Shown: one piece after another, positions 6,496 to 13,903 of the stretch
Layout: every line of letters begins with the position of its first letter
Numbering within the stretch: position 1 is the stretch's first letter
Assembly: GCA_900539715.1 (NCBI GenBank)
Contig: UQDA01000005.1
Coordinates: 1-64,000 of the forward strand
Source: an uncultured Lachnospiraceae bacterium
GTDB lineage: Bacteria; Bacillota; Clostridia; Lachnospirales; Lachnospiraceae
DNA length: 64,000 nucleotides
Reading direction: 5' to 3'
The notes under the pieces: model-generated
Databases searched by the model: none
The model's input: only the letters and a program-made list of their open reading frames with translations
Told to the model about the DNA's origin: nothing
Position numbers and translations under genes: made by a program

Positions 6496-6849
6496 ATAAA
6501 AAAAGGAGATATATATTATGCAGACCTGATGCCGGTAATAGGCTCTGAACAGGGGGGAATCCGGCCGGTTTTGATTATTCAGAATGATGTTGGTAATTGT
6601 TACAGTCCAACTGTCATTGTGGCAGCAATTACAAGTCGGCCTAATAAGCACTGGATACCTACACATATCGAATTGGGAAATCATGTAAGAGGCCTCCATA
6701 ATGATTCTGTTATTTTATTGGAGCAGGTAAGGACGATTGACCGGATAAGATTAAGAGGGTATGTAGGAAGTCTGAGTGGAGCCATGATGCGTAAAGTAGA
6801 TGAGGCAATTCTCGTGAGTTTTGGTGTAACAGTACAGAGAAGAACATAA
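6496..6849 (+). CDS. MazF/PemK-family endoribonuclease toxin
   Basis: The protein matches MazF (NdoA/PemK): 'KKGDIYYADL' at the start, 'GSEQGGIRPVLIIQND' in the core, 'SPTVIVAAITS' and 'LEQVRTIDR'. MazF toxins cut mRNA at short motifs. The domain starts near 6490, but no ATG, GTG or TTG exists there; the nearest ATG (6529) would remove the first beta strand. A strong GGAAGGAGGGG ends at 6485, so ATA at 6496 is the best start candidate and gives 117 aa, the family's usual length. Otherwise the gene has lost its start codon and may be silent. The upstream 84 aa gene is the only candidate antitoxin. Confidence 0.75.
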   Translation: MKKGDIYYADLMPVIGSEQGGIRPVLIIQNDVGNCYSPTVIVAAITSRPNKHWIPTHIELGNHVRGLHNDSVILLEQVRTIDRIRLRGYVGSLSGAMMRKVDEAILVSFGVTVQRRT

Positions 6850-6880
6850 AGGGTGTTTGGAAAAGGAGCAGGAGGCAGGA

Positions 6881-7228
6881 ATGGGTCAGGGAAAACGTGC
6901 GTGGATCTATTGTGCGATTGATGCACCGGAAGATAGAAATGGTGCATTAAAAAGTCAGTTTAAACAGCTGATTGATTATGGAGAGCAGATGGGATTTGAA
7001 CTGGTTGGAAGTTCCAGTGATGTGGGGACAACTCCGCTTTGGAATCGAAATGGATTTCGTCATTTTATAGAAGCGGTTCAGAAAGAACAGGTAGATGTTC
7101 TTTTGATTGTAAACCGTGGCAGGCTGTCCAGATCATCCATGCAGCTCGCAAGATTTCAGATCCTTCAGGAAAGCTATGATGTCGATGCATATTCGCCATT
7201 GGAAGGGAAAATTGAGTTTGGCAGTTGA
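6881..7228 (+). CDS. Resolvase-like protein lacking the catalytic serine
   Basis: The 115 aa protein has the fold signature of a serine-recombinase N-terminal domain: 'WIYCAIDAPED', 'GALKSQFKQLIDYGEQMGF', 'GFRHFIEAVQKEQVDVLLI' and 'NRGRLSRS'. In active enzymes the first motif reads Y-C-R-V-S; here arginine is Ala and serine is Asp, so strand cleavage should be impossible. No DNA-binding domain follows. Start chosen at ATG 6881 behind GGAGGCAGG; a TTG at 6857 would add eight residues. It may be a regulatory or structural relic, and may partner the following 131 aa protein. Confidence 0.7.
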   Translation: MGQGKRAWIYCAIDAPEDRNGALKSQFKQLIDYGEQMGFELVGSSSDVGTTPLWNRNGFRHFIEAVQKEQVDVLLIVNRGRLSRSSMQLARFQILQESYDVDAYSPLEGKIEFGS

Positions 7229-7249
7229 AAAAATAGGAGAGAAGATTTT

Positions 7250-7645
7250 ATGAGAGCAGAAGAAAAGAATATGGTAGAACGGATCATGGACACAGAAACG
7301 ATGGGATATGCCTATGAGTATCCATATGGTGGGGGAGCCAGAAAAGAATATATGTTGGCACTGACCCCGGAGAACTTGGCAAATTTTATCGGTGCGAGAG
7401 GATATGATGCTAAAAAAATAGTGATTACCGATGTGTTGGATCGCCTGATTGTGAATACCTGTATGGGGATGCTGGATGTTTGTCCGAACCAGAAATTATG
7501 TGGGAGAATTATTGAGTATTTGGCGCCGATCCAGCTGGGAGAGAAGGAGGCTGGAGAGATTTTGGCGGTGGAACGCAATGTGGCAGATGAATATTTTGCT
7601 ATGGAAGATGAAGCGGTTACGATGGCAGAATGTCAGATGTTATAG
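7250..7645 (+). CDS. Hypothetical protein of mobile element (131 aa)
   Basis: Not recognised. An acidic, soluble 131 aa protein. The N-terminus has 'YAYEYPYGGG', and the middle has 'VITDVLDRLIVNTCMGMLDVC' (shown in part), suggesting a helical core. The ATG at 7250 is preceded by AGGAGAG. It lies 21 bases after the resolvase-like gene and before a short membrane peptide, all on the plus strand, so the three are probably co-transcribed. No function can be given. Confidence 0.6.
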   Translation: MRAEEKNMVERIMDTETMGYAYEYPYGGGARKEYMLALTPENLANFIGARGYDAKKIVITDVLDRLIVNTCMGMLDVCPNQKLCGRIIEYLAPIQLGEKEAGEILAVERNVADEYFAMEDEAVTMAECQML

Positions 7646-7670
7646 AGATTGTTGAGGAGGTAGAACGATC

Positions 7671-7769
7671 ATGATTGGGATATTGATTGTTGCGGCAGTT
7701 GGAATTATTGGATTTTTGTTAACTGCAGGTATTGCATTTGGAATAGCAGGGAGTTATCAAATCGATTGA
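7671..7769 (+). CDS. 32-residue single-span membrane peptide
   Basis: A short ORF with a clear ribosome site (GAGGAGG, 7654-7660) ten bases before its ATG. The product is almost entirely one hydrophobic helix (MIGILIVAAVGIIGFLL...) ending in a short polar tail. It follows the 131 aa gene by 25 bases and precedes the recombinase genes. Size and composition resemble small inner-membrane regulators or type I toxin peptides; no such role is shown. Confidence 0.5.
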   Translation: MIGILIVAAVGIIGFLLTAGIAFGIAGSYQID

Positions 7770-7885
7770 CGTTGTTTATTGATAATGCTTCGTTTGAAAA
7801 GGAAAGATTGTTACATTGTGTGATAGCTATGAGAAGAGTAACACGGTATACTGTGTATAGCGTTAGAGGAAAGGAGTAAAGTAAT

Positions 7886-9004
7886 ATGGCAAGGTATATT
7901 GTGGATTCCCAGATAGATAATCACGAAAAATATTATTTCATTCGTGAACAGGAGAGTCAAGACATAGTGTTACTGCCCTCCAAGTATCTAATGCATAAAA
8001 AAAGATCAAAATTGTCACCTAACACTATCAGAAGAAGTGCAGGAGCCATTTCATACTATCTGAATTATATAGATGAGACTGGCATTCAGTTAGATGATGT
8101 ATGGGAGATGCCATATGATAAGCAGCAGGAACACTTTACAGACTATTTGATATGGTTACAGGCAGGATTGCATAGTGGAGATAGTTATAAAAAGAAACCA
8201 TATAATGAGACCTGTAATGCATATTTAAAAGAGGTGTTCCGATTTTATAGATTTTCTGGACAGCAGGATGAATCTACAAAGCAATTGAAAGTCCTCTCTG
8301 ATATGAGAATTATTGTACATAATTCAGTGGGAGTAAAAAGAACATTATATCGGAATACATTTCATGGATATCTACAGGAAAAAGGACATATAGGGAAGAC
8401 CATAGAGCAGGATAAGATCGTGATTTTATTAAAGGCATGTGCCAATTGTCGCGATCAAATCCTGCTTTTATTATTAGCAGAAACGGGATTTCGCATCGGG
8501 GAACTTTTGGGAGTCCGGTATGCGACAGACATTGATTATGAGAGACACTTGCTGTATGTCAATTTTAGAGAAGATAATGAAAATGGAGCCAGAGCTAAGA
8601 ATGCAGAATACAGAAAGGCAAAAATCAGCGATGCCACCTTTGAAATTCTGCAGTTTTATATAGAGGAATATAAAGACCTTATTTTCCAGCAGGAATACTT
8701 GATTATTAACATTTCGGGAGATTATGCAGGAAAACCGATGCAGGACTCAGGCGTCTATGCATTGATGGAACGGCTGCAGAAGAAGACTGGGATTAAAGTA
8801 ACACCACATATGCTGCGGCATTATTTTGCAAATGCTCGCCGGAAGGCTGGATGGAAGCTGGAACTTATCAGTCAAGCGCTTGGGCATCGAAATATAGAAA
8901 CAACAATGAGATATTTAAATATATCGGATCAGGAGTTGATGGATGTCAGTGATGAATTTTATAGAAAACATCAGTCCATTTATGAAATTGACAAATTACT
9001 TTAG
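7886..9004 (+). CDS. Tyrosine recombinase 1 (TnpA/RitA-like)
   Basis: A 372 aa site-specific tyrosine recombinase. The catalytic residues are visible: Arg in 'ETGFRIGELLGVR', His-x-x-Arg in 'TPHMLRHYFAN', His in 'QALGHRN' and Tyr in 'TMRYLNIS'. The N-terminal half carries the SAM-like core-binding domain. Length is close to Tn554 TnpA. The ATG at 7886 follows AAAGGAG. It heads a run of three recombinases separated by 17 bases or overlapping, so all are co-translated. Together they presumably cut and join the ends of this element. Confidence 0.9.
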   Translation: MARYIVDSQIDNHEKYYFIREQESQDIVLLPSKYLMHKKRSKLSPNTIRRSAGAISYYLNYIDETGIQLDDVWEMPYDKQQEHFTDYLIWLQAGLHSGDSYKKKPYNETCNAYLKEVFRFYRFSGQQDESTKQLKVLSDMRIIVHNSVGVKRTLYRNTFHGYLQEKGHIGKTIEQDKIVILLKACANCRDQILLLLLAETGFRIGELLGVRYATDIDYERHLLYVNFREDNENGARAKNAEYRKAKISDATFEILQFYIEEYKDLIFQQEYLIINISGDYAGKPMQDSGVYALMERLQKKTGIKVTPHMLRHYFANARRKAGWKLELISQALGHRNIETTMRYLNISDQELMDVSDEFYRKHQSIYEIDKLL

Positions 9005-9021
9005 GGAAGGAGGAGAAGTAT

Positions 9022-10998
9022 GTGACTGCATTAAGATTATTGAATACGGAATCACAGGATAAAGCGGATTATCTTCACAACCAGTTGATAACAGATATAA
9101 ATGTACCGAGTACATACTGGGAGTGTGCAGAGTCCTACCTAAAAGGTGTAGGGATATATGATGTTTTCCTTATAGAAGAACAGGATTTCCGTAATTATAA
9201 AATCTTTTTGCGTGAAACAGGGAACTTTACAAAGAAACAGGTATTTGAGCGAACTGGGTTCCTGCGAAATTTGAAGAAGACCCTCATCCAAGAAGAGTAT
9301 AAAGAGTTGTTGAATGAAATTGAGCAGTGCAATACAGTGCAAGAACGCTTGAAAGGAAATGTCAGGAATTTCTTGATAAGACAGAGAATTCATCATGTAA
9401 AGGAAATTGATTATAGAATCAGAGAACTGTATGAAAGTGAGCTGCGCAGGACAAAAACTTCCTCGAAAGGCCTTGAATATTTGAAGACATTGGATCGGAT
9501 CAAGCAGTTTGATATCCGAAAAGAAATGGAAACCCTTTCTGGAAGAAATAAAGAGCGGCTCAAGTATGAAGGGCAAGTGATTTTTCTTCCCTATATACCG
9601 GATCAGGACATAGCATCAGATTTTGATTATATCCAAGATAAAAGCGAACTGGTATGGGATTTTAGTCAAAAGGCGCCGGAAACTTTAAAAAAACAAATTT
9701 TTCAGATTTTGTGCTATGCCTTAAGAAATATAAAAGACAGCAAGGATCGAAGAGTGCGCTATCTTCTTCCTTTAAGGTGGATGTATGAGTTTTGCGTAGA
9801 GGAAGGAATTGAAGATATCGAGCGGCTTGAGCTGGAGCAAATAAAGAAATTGGAAACAATTGTAGCCAGGAAAGTTGCAAATGTGAAGAATAGTATGCAG
9901 ATTGTGGATAACAGCCGCAAAATACTATTTATGAGTGGAAAAGAAATTCACTGGTATGCAAATGTCTGGTATATGGAAAGATTCAATTTTGCACCAGAGC
10001 GTGTAAATCCAAGCAATCCTGTGCAGCGACTCAGTTTTTACGAAGTGACGAATGCGAGAAACAGAGAATTGCTGCAAGAATATATGAAATATCAAGTAGG
10101 TATCGGTGATTTAGCACTTGGAAATATACGAAATCAATTGTGTTATATTAAAAAATTTCTAGTTTACTTTAACACATTTGAATCCATATGTGAAATTACG
10201 GAAGAACAGATAGCAGAGTATTTCAAACTTCTGCAGGAAGAGGAAATTAAAGCAGAAACAGTAAATAGACAGATATTTGATATTCACAGATTTTTTGTGT
10301 ACTTAAATGCTAAAGGACATATCAAGAGAATAATTTTTGATCCGAATTATTACATCCAGAAAGTTTTTCCATATCACCATGATCGAAGTGTTCAGGAAGA
10401 TGAGTATATGGAAATATTAAAAAGGCTGAAGTTTTTTCCAGAGGTACAAAGACTTATTTTTCTAAATTTATGGGCAACAGGATTACGGATCAGTGAAGTG
10501 TGTACATTAAAAGGAGGTGCATATTATTGGGATGGGGAAGATGCATGGATTAAGGTTTATCAAATCAAAATGAAAGCGGAAAAAATGATACCAATTTCAT
10601 TGGTGCTTTATCAAATTATGAAAATTTATATAAATAAGCATCATATTAAACCTACCGATTTCCTGTTTAAATCAAAGGATGGCGGGGCATATAGGACTGG
10701 TACATTTGTTAAGGGCTTCAAAGCAAATTGTAAGAAGTATGGAATACATATTTCGGGCGAAACATTCAAGACGCATGATTACAGGCATACATTGGCAAGT
10801 AGTTTCTATGATGAAGGAGTGTCCATTCAGACGATTCGGGATTATTTAGGGCATAACAATGAAAATATGACAAAGCAGTATATAGACTACATGCCTAAAC
10901 GGATCGAACAGGCGAATAAGGAATATTTCAATCAGGCAGAAAATCTTCTTGCAACTGGAATTATTCCAAAGAAACGGGGTGAAAAAACTGGAAAATAA
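9022..10998 (+). CDS. Tyrosine recombinase 2 (TnpB-like, long N-terminal region)
   Basis: A 658 aa tyrosine recombinase with a long N-terminal extension of about 330 residues before the core-binding and catalytic domains, the size typical of Tn554 TnpB. Catalytic residues: Arg in 'WATGLRISEVCTL', His-x-x-Arg in 'THDYRHTLAS', His in 'YLGHNNEN' and Tyr in 'TKQYIDYMP'. Start is GTG at 9022 behind GGAAGGAGGAG; no ATG fits. It lies 17 bases after recombinase 1 and overlaps recombinase 3. Confidence 0.9.
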   Translation: MTALRLLNTESQDKADYLHNQLITDINVPSTYWECAESYLKGVGIYDVFLIEEQDFRNYKIFLRETGNFTKKQVFERTGFLRNLKKTLIQEEYKELLNEIEQCNTVQERLKGNVRNFLIRQRIHHVKEIDYRIRELYESELRRTKTSSKGLEYLKTLDRIKQFDIRKEMETLSGRNKERLKYEGQVIFLPYIPDQDIASDFDYIQDKSELVWDFSQKAPETLKKQIFQILCYALRNIKDSKDRRVRYLLPLRWMYEFCVEEGIEDIERLELEQIKKLETIVARKVANVKNSMQIVDNSRKILFMSGKEIHWYANVWYMERFNFAPERVNPSNPVQRLSFYEVTNARNRELLQEYMKYQVGIGDLALGNIRNQLCYIKKFLVYFNTFESICEITEEQIAEYFKLLQEEEIKAETVNRQIFDIHRFFVYLNAKGHIKRIIFDPNYYIQKVFPYHHDRSVQEDEYMEILKRLKFFPEVQRLIFLNLWATGLRISEVCTLKGGAYYWDGEDAWIKVYQIKMKAEKMIPISLVLYQIMKIYINKHHIKPTDFLFKSKDGGAYRTGTFVKGFKANCKKYGIHISGETFKTHDYRHTLASSFYDEGVSIQTIRDYLGHNNENMTKQYIDYMPKRIEQANKEYFNQAENLLATGIIPKKRGEKTGK

Positions 10999-12481
10999 GA
11001 TACATATCTATGAATTAGACTGCTATAAAAATGCGACTGAAGAACAAAAAAAGAGAATGAGGGTTCGGAAAGACCGTTACTTCGACTTGGAGGGACTTCC
11101 GTCAGAAGAAGTAAGAAAGCTCCTAGAAGATTTTGTCTGGGAAAGGGGAAAGAAACTTGCTCCAAGTAGTTTGGCATCTGAAATATTATATTTTAATAAT
11201 ATCCGGAATTTTCTTATAGAAAAGAATATTAAAATCCTGAGATATGAAGACGAGAATAAGATTATTTTGCAGCTAAAGAGTTGGATGATGGAAAAGGGAT
11301 ATGCCCTTACAAGTAAGAAGTATCGAAGCGTTTATGAAATTGTAGCAACAGAAACACCTGGCATAATAAAGCATATGAAGAAAATTCTGAGGTATTCTCA
11401 GAAAGATGGGGGGTGCTTAGAACAGGAGAGAGATGTGTGGGAATTGGACAAGTTTGAATTTCCTCTCCGCAGCAACCCGATAAAGAATGTAAAGACTATA
11501 AATTTTAAAGGAATTAGTCAAATAACAATCCGAAAAGAAGTTAAAACAGTAATTTTTATGCATTTGAAATATATGGCAATAGGAAGTATTATGGCTGAGG
11601 TGGTAGCGACTAAAAGATTTTGTAGATATCTGGAATTAAGGTATCCTAAGATTATATCATTACTAGATTTGACACGGGATATTATGGAAAGCTATTTGAT
11701 CTATCTTCAGACAGAGGCAAAGGAAAGGAAAAATTATCGCTCTGATTTATATGGTCTACGAAGGGTAGTTGAAGATGTGGGAAATCATTATGATAGGCAG
11801 GATATCAAAAACCTATTTATAAGTACAGATTTTCCCAGCACGCCAAGATATCTATTTAAGTTTTATTCGGACGAAACCATAAAGAAGCTGAATGAAAACA
11901 TTTTTCAGATGGATGAACAAATAGCGAGGGCGTTAATCCTTCATCAGCTGCTGGGAACACGAATTTCGGATACGCTTACACTAAAAACAGACTGTTTGAG
12001 TATAAGAGAAAATCGATATTTTATACGAATCGAGCAGGTAAAATCAATTACATTTGAAAAATCAATTAGTGATGAAATAGCACAGCTTATTATAAAGTCA
12101 ATTGATTATACCGAGGAACATTATGGAAAGACAAAATATATTTTTGTAAAAAAAGATGATCCATCGAAACCATTTCAGTATAGCATGCTCCAAAATCGAG
12201 TCATGCAAATGATTAGGAAAAATGATATTCGGGATGAGAATGGAGAACTGCTGAATTTTGGAACACATACATTCCGACATTGTTATGGGAAAAAGCTGAC
12301 AGAAATGCATATCGACGACTGGATGATCGCAAGGCTTTTGGGGCATAAAACATTACAAAGTGTACATCATTACCGAAAGATTGGGAACAAGATAATGGCG
12401 GATGAAACGAGGGCCGTCAGAGAGAAAATCGATATGATTTTAATGGATGTGGTAAAGGAGTGGGATGGGTATGAAATATGA
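10979..12481 (+). CDS. Tyrosine recombinase 3
   Basis: A third tyrosine recombinase (500 aa) with Arg in 'LLGTRISDTLTLK', His-x-x-Arg in 'THTFRHCYGKK', His in 'LLGHKTLQS' and Tyr in 'HHYRKIG'. Start is taken as GTG at 10979, inside the end of recombinase 2 (20-base overlap); a TTG at 10949 has no ribosome site. Tight overlap implies translational coupling and a joint protein complex, as proposed for 'recombinase in trio' elements. Its stop overlaps the first TnpC-like gene. Confidence 0.88.
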   Translation: MKKLENKIHIYELDCYKNATEEQKKRMRVRKDRYFDLEGLPSEEVRKLLEDFVWERGKKLAPSSLASEILYFNNIRNFLIEKNIKILRYEDENKIILQLKSWMMEKGYALTSKKYRSVYEIVATETPGIIKHMKKILRYSQKDGGCLEQERDVWELDKFEFPLRSNPIKNVKTINFKGISQITIRKEVKTVIFMHLKYMAIGSIMAEVVATKRFCRYLELRYPKIISLLDLTRDIMESYLIYLQTEAKERKNYRSDLYGLRRVVEDVGNHYDRQDIKNLFISTDFPSTPRYLFKFYSDETIKKLNENIFQMDEQIARALILHQLLGTRISDTLTLKTDCLSIRENRYFIRIEQVKSITFEKSISDEIAQLIIKSIDYTEEHYGKTKYIFVKKDDPSKPFQYSMLQNRVMQMIRKNDIRDENGELLNFGTHTFRHCYGKKLTEMHIDDWMIARLLGHKTLQSVHHYRKIGNKIMADETRAVREKIDMILMDVVKEWDGYEI

Positions 12482-12893
12482 TAAGATGATAGCTGTTAAC
12501 AAAGCTGAGAGTGAGCAGAAAATAAAAAAGGCGATTCGGGCAATCGATGATATGAGTGCCAGAGGGATGCCGATATCTGTAACAGAATTGGTTCGTTGGA
12601 CAGGTTTATCAAGAGGATTTTTTTATAAGAATATGCAAGTCCGTCAGAGACTTGAGGAAGCTGTCAAACTGCCACGGCGGATAGATGTACAGCAGCCATC
12701 TGAAGAAACAAATGTTGTGGGTTATAATTTTCAGGAATTGAAGAAGGATTTTAACAGCTGTCAGTCAGAGAATCAAAGGTTAAAGGTTGAAAATGAGCAG
12801 CTTCTCCAAAAGTGCAGTATACTTCAAAAAGAGGTGGACACATTGAAGAAACGGTTGGATCGAAAGGAGATTGCGTTGTTGAAAAAACTATAA
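12471..12893 (+). CDS. TnpC-like (DUF6262-type) protein 1
   Basis: A 140 aa protein with an N-terminal helix-turn-helix ('ISVTELVRWTGLSRGFFYKN') and a C-terminal coiled coil of Leu/Glu/Lys heptads ('ENQRLKVENEQLLQKCSILQ'). This layout is that of Tn554 TnpC / DUF6262 proteins, which help orient or stimulate recombination. ATG at 12471 is preferred because the two sister proteins begin with the same 'MK..K' pattern; ATG at 12465 would add two residues. It overlaps recombinase 3 by 11 bases. Confidence 0.78.
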   Translation: MKYDKMIAVNKAESEQKIKKAIRAIDDMSARGMPISVTELVRWTGLSRGFFYKNMQVRQRLEEAVKLPRRIDVQQPSEETNVVGYNFQELKKDFNSCQSENQRLKVENEQLLQKCSILQKEVDTLKKRLDRKEIALLKKL

Positions 12894-12908
12894 AGGTTGT
12901 GATTAAAG

Positions 12909-13283
12909 ATGAAAGCAAATAAAATCATCGAAATGAGCCAGGAGAAAAGTAGGCAAAAAGTAAAACTAGCAATGGAAGAAATTCAAAGAATGCGTAATGA
13001 GGGTGAAAGGATTACAGTTTCCGGATTATGCAAAAGAACAGGATTATCTAACTCGTTTTTCTACAGAAATGAAAAAATCAAAGAAGAAGTACATAAAGCT
13101 GTTGATATTCAAAATCAAAGCTATAAAATGAACATAGACGAAGCGGAACTCCTTGATGAGTATAAGGAAAAGTTGTTAGCTATGAGAATTGAAATTATAA
13201 AATTGAAAGCGGAAAATCAAAAGCTGGAATCAGAGTTAGATACTTTGCGAAGGCAACAGAAAGGTGTGAGTGATGTTAAATGA
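12909..13283 (+). CDS. TnpC-like (DUF6262-type) protein 2
   Basis: A 124 aa paralogue of its neighbours: N-terminal 'ITVSGLCKRTGLSNSFFYRN' helix-turn-helix at about residues 38-57, then a heptad coiled coil ('LKAENQKLESELDTLRRQQ'). The family accompanies Tn554-like tyrosine recombinases. The ribosome site is weak (AAGGTTGTGAT), 15 bases after the previous stop. Its stop overlaps the next ATG (ATGA), showing translational coupling. Confidence 0.78.
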   Translation: MKANKIIEMSQEKSRQKVKLAMEEIQRMRNEGERITVSGLCKRTGLSNSFFYRNEKIKEEVHKAVDIQNQSYKMNIDEAELLDEYKEKLLAMRIEIIKLKAENQKLESELDTLRRQQKGVSDVK

Positions 13284-13648
13284 AGTATGATAAAATCGTA
13301 GGTCTCAAGAAACAACAAGAAAAAGAGAATTTAGAAATTATTCAGAGAGAGATTGATGCGATGCTCCGAAGAAAGGAGAGGATCTCGATTACTACATTGG
13401 CAAAATATGCAGGAGTTGATAGAAGTTATTTTTATAGAAATTTACAGGCCAAACAAATGGTAGAAGATGCACAGTTGAAGCAGGGGGAATGTTATAATCC
13501 TAAAAAGGCAATTTTTGATAGAGCAACTGAGGAAGTTAATAAACAGCTGAAAAGACAAATGATTTTATACAAGAGACGAATTAAAGAGCTAGAGCTGCAG
13601 ATAGAATTACTAGAAGAGGAAAATCAGAGGTTGAAAGAAAATAGATAA
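13280..13648 (+). CDS. TnpC-like (DUF6262-type) protein 3
   Basis: Third paralogue (122 aa): 'ISITTLAKYAGVDRSYFYRN' helix-turn-helix and a C-terminal coiled coil ('RIKELELQIELLEEENQRLK'). It begins at the ATGA overlap with protein 2. The three copies differ strongly in sequence, so they are old duplicates and may form mixed coiled-coil oligomers or each recognise a different recombinase or end. A terminator follows at 13667. Confidence 0.78.
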   Translation: MKYDKIVGLKKQQEKENLEIIQREIDAMLRRKERISITTLAKYAGVDRSYFYRNLQAKQMVEDAQLKQGECYNPKKAIFDRATEEVNKQLKRQMILYKRRIKELELQIELLEEENQRLKENR

Positions 13649-13666
13649 TTTTACATAAAGTAAGAG

Positions 13667-13709
13667 AGCAGACTTTTGGACAAGAGGATATCCAAGAGTC
13701 TGCTTTTTT
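13667..13709 (+). terminator. Terminator after the recombinase operon
   Basis: AGCAGACTTTTGGA (13667-13680) pairs with TCCAAGAGTCTGCT (13691-13704) with one wobble, followed by six Ts. It closes the transposition operon about 40-100 bases before the element's right end. Confidence 0.85.
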
Positions 13710-13753
13710 ACTAAATTAAAAAGAAAAATAATTTACACATCGGAGTGATGTGA

Positions 13754-13903
13754 AAGATAAAACAAGTATTTTCAAGCATTCCGGGGCAGGTACTGGATTT
13801 TATGGTGGTTGCAGTCGGTCTGGTATTGATATTCAAGGATCGCATTACGGATTTGGTAACATCGATATTCGGAAAGATAACGTCTCAGGCGGGGAAAATA
13901 TGA
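13754..13903 (+). pseudogene. 3' end of a Flp-type (type IVb) pilin gene
   Basis: The frame ending at TGA 13901-13903 reads '...MVVAVGLVLIFKDRITDL' then 'VTSIFGKITSQAGKI', the C-terminal half of a clostridial Flp pilin. An in-frame TGA at 13751 closes it upstream and the normal N-terminus with Gly-Glu cleavage motif is missing. The stop overlaps the start of the DUF5702 gene (ATGA), as expected for an intact operon on this side. The likely cause is insertion of the recombinase element to the left. Confidence 0.75.

Larger units (their letters stand above)
821..13805. mobile_element. AT-rich integrated element ending in a Tn554/RIT-like recombination module
   Basis: AT-rich DNA with a repressor/protease switch, DNA-repair and sigma-like genes, a toxin, resolvase-like remnant, three tyrosine recombinases and three TnpC-like proteins. 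The right end is placed between 13740 and 13805 because a Flp pilin coding sequence begins abruptly there. No end repeats are visible, which is usual for Tn554-like elements. The left end is uncertain and may lie outside the window; no conjugation genes are in view. Confidence 0.55.

Noticed and set aside
6881..7228. Active serine resolvase
   Set aside because: The nucleophile Ser and its neighbouring Arg are absent and there is no DNA-binding domain.
13750..13899. N-terminal 50 residues of the long frame 13750-15405 as part of the DUF5702 protein
   Set aside because: The same bases encode the Flp pilin remnant in another frame and the ATGA overlap fixes the start at 13900.
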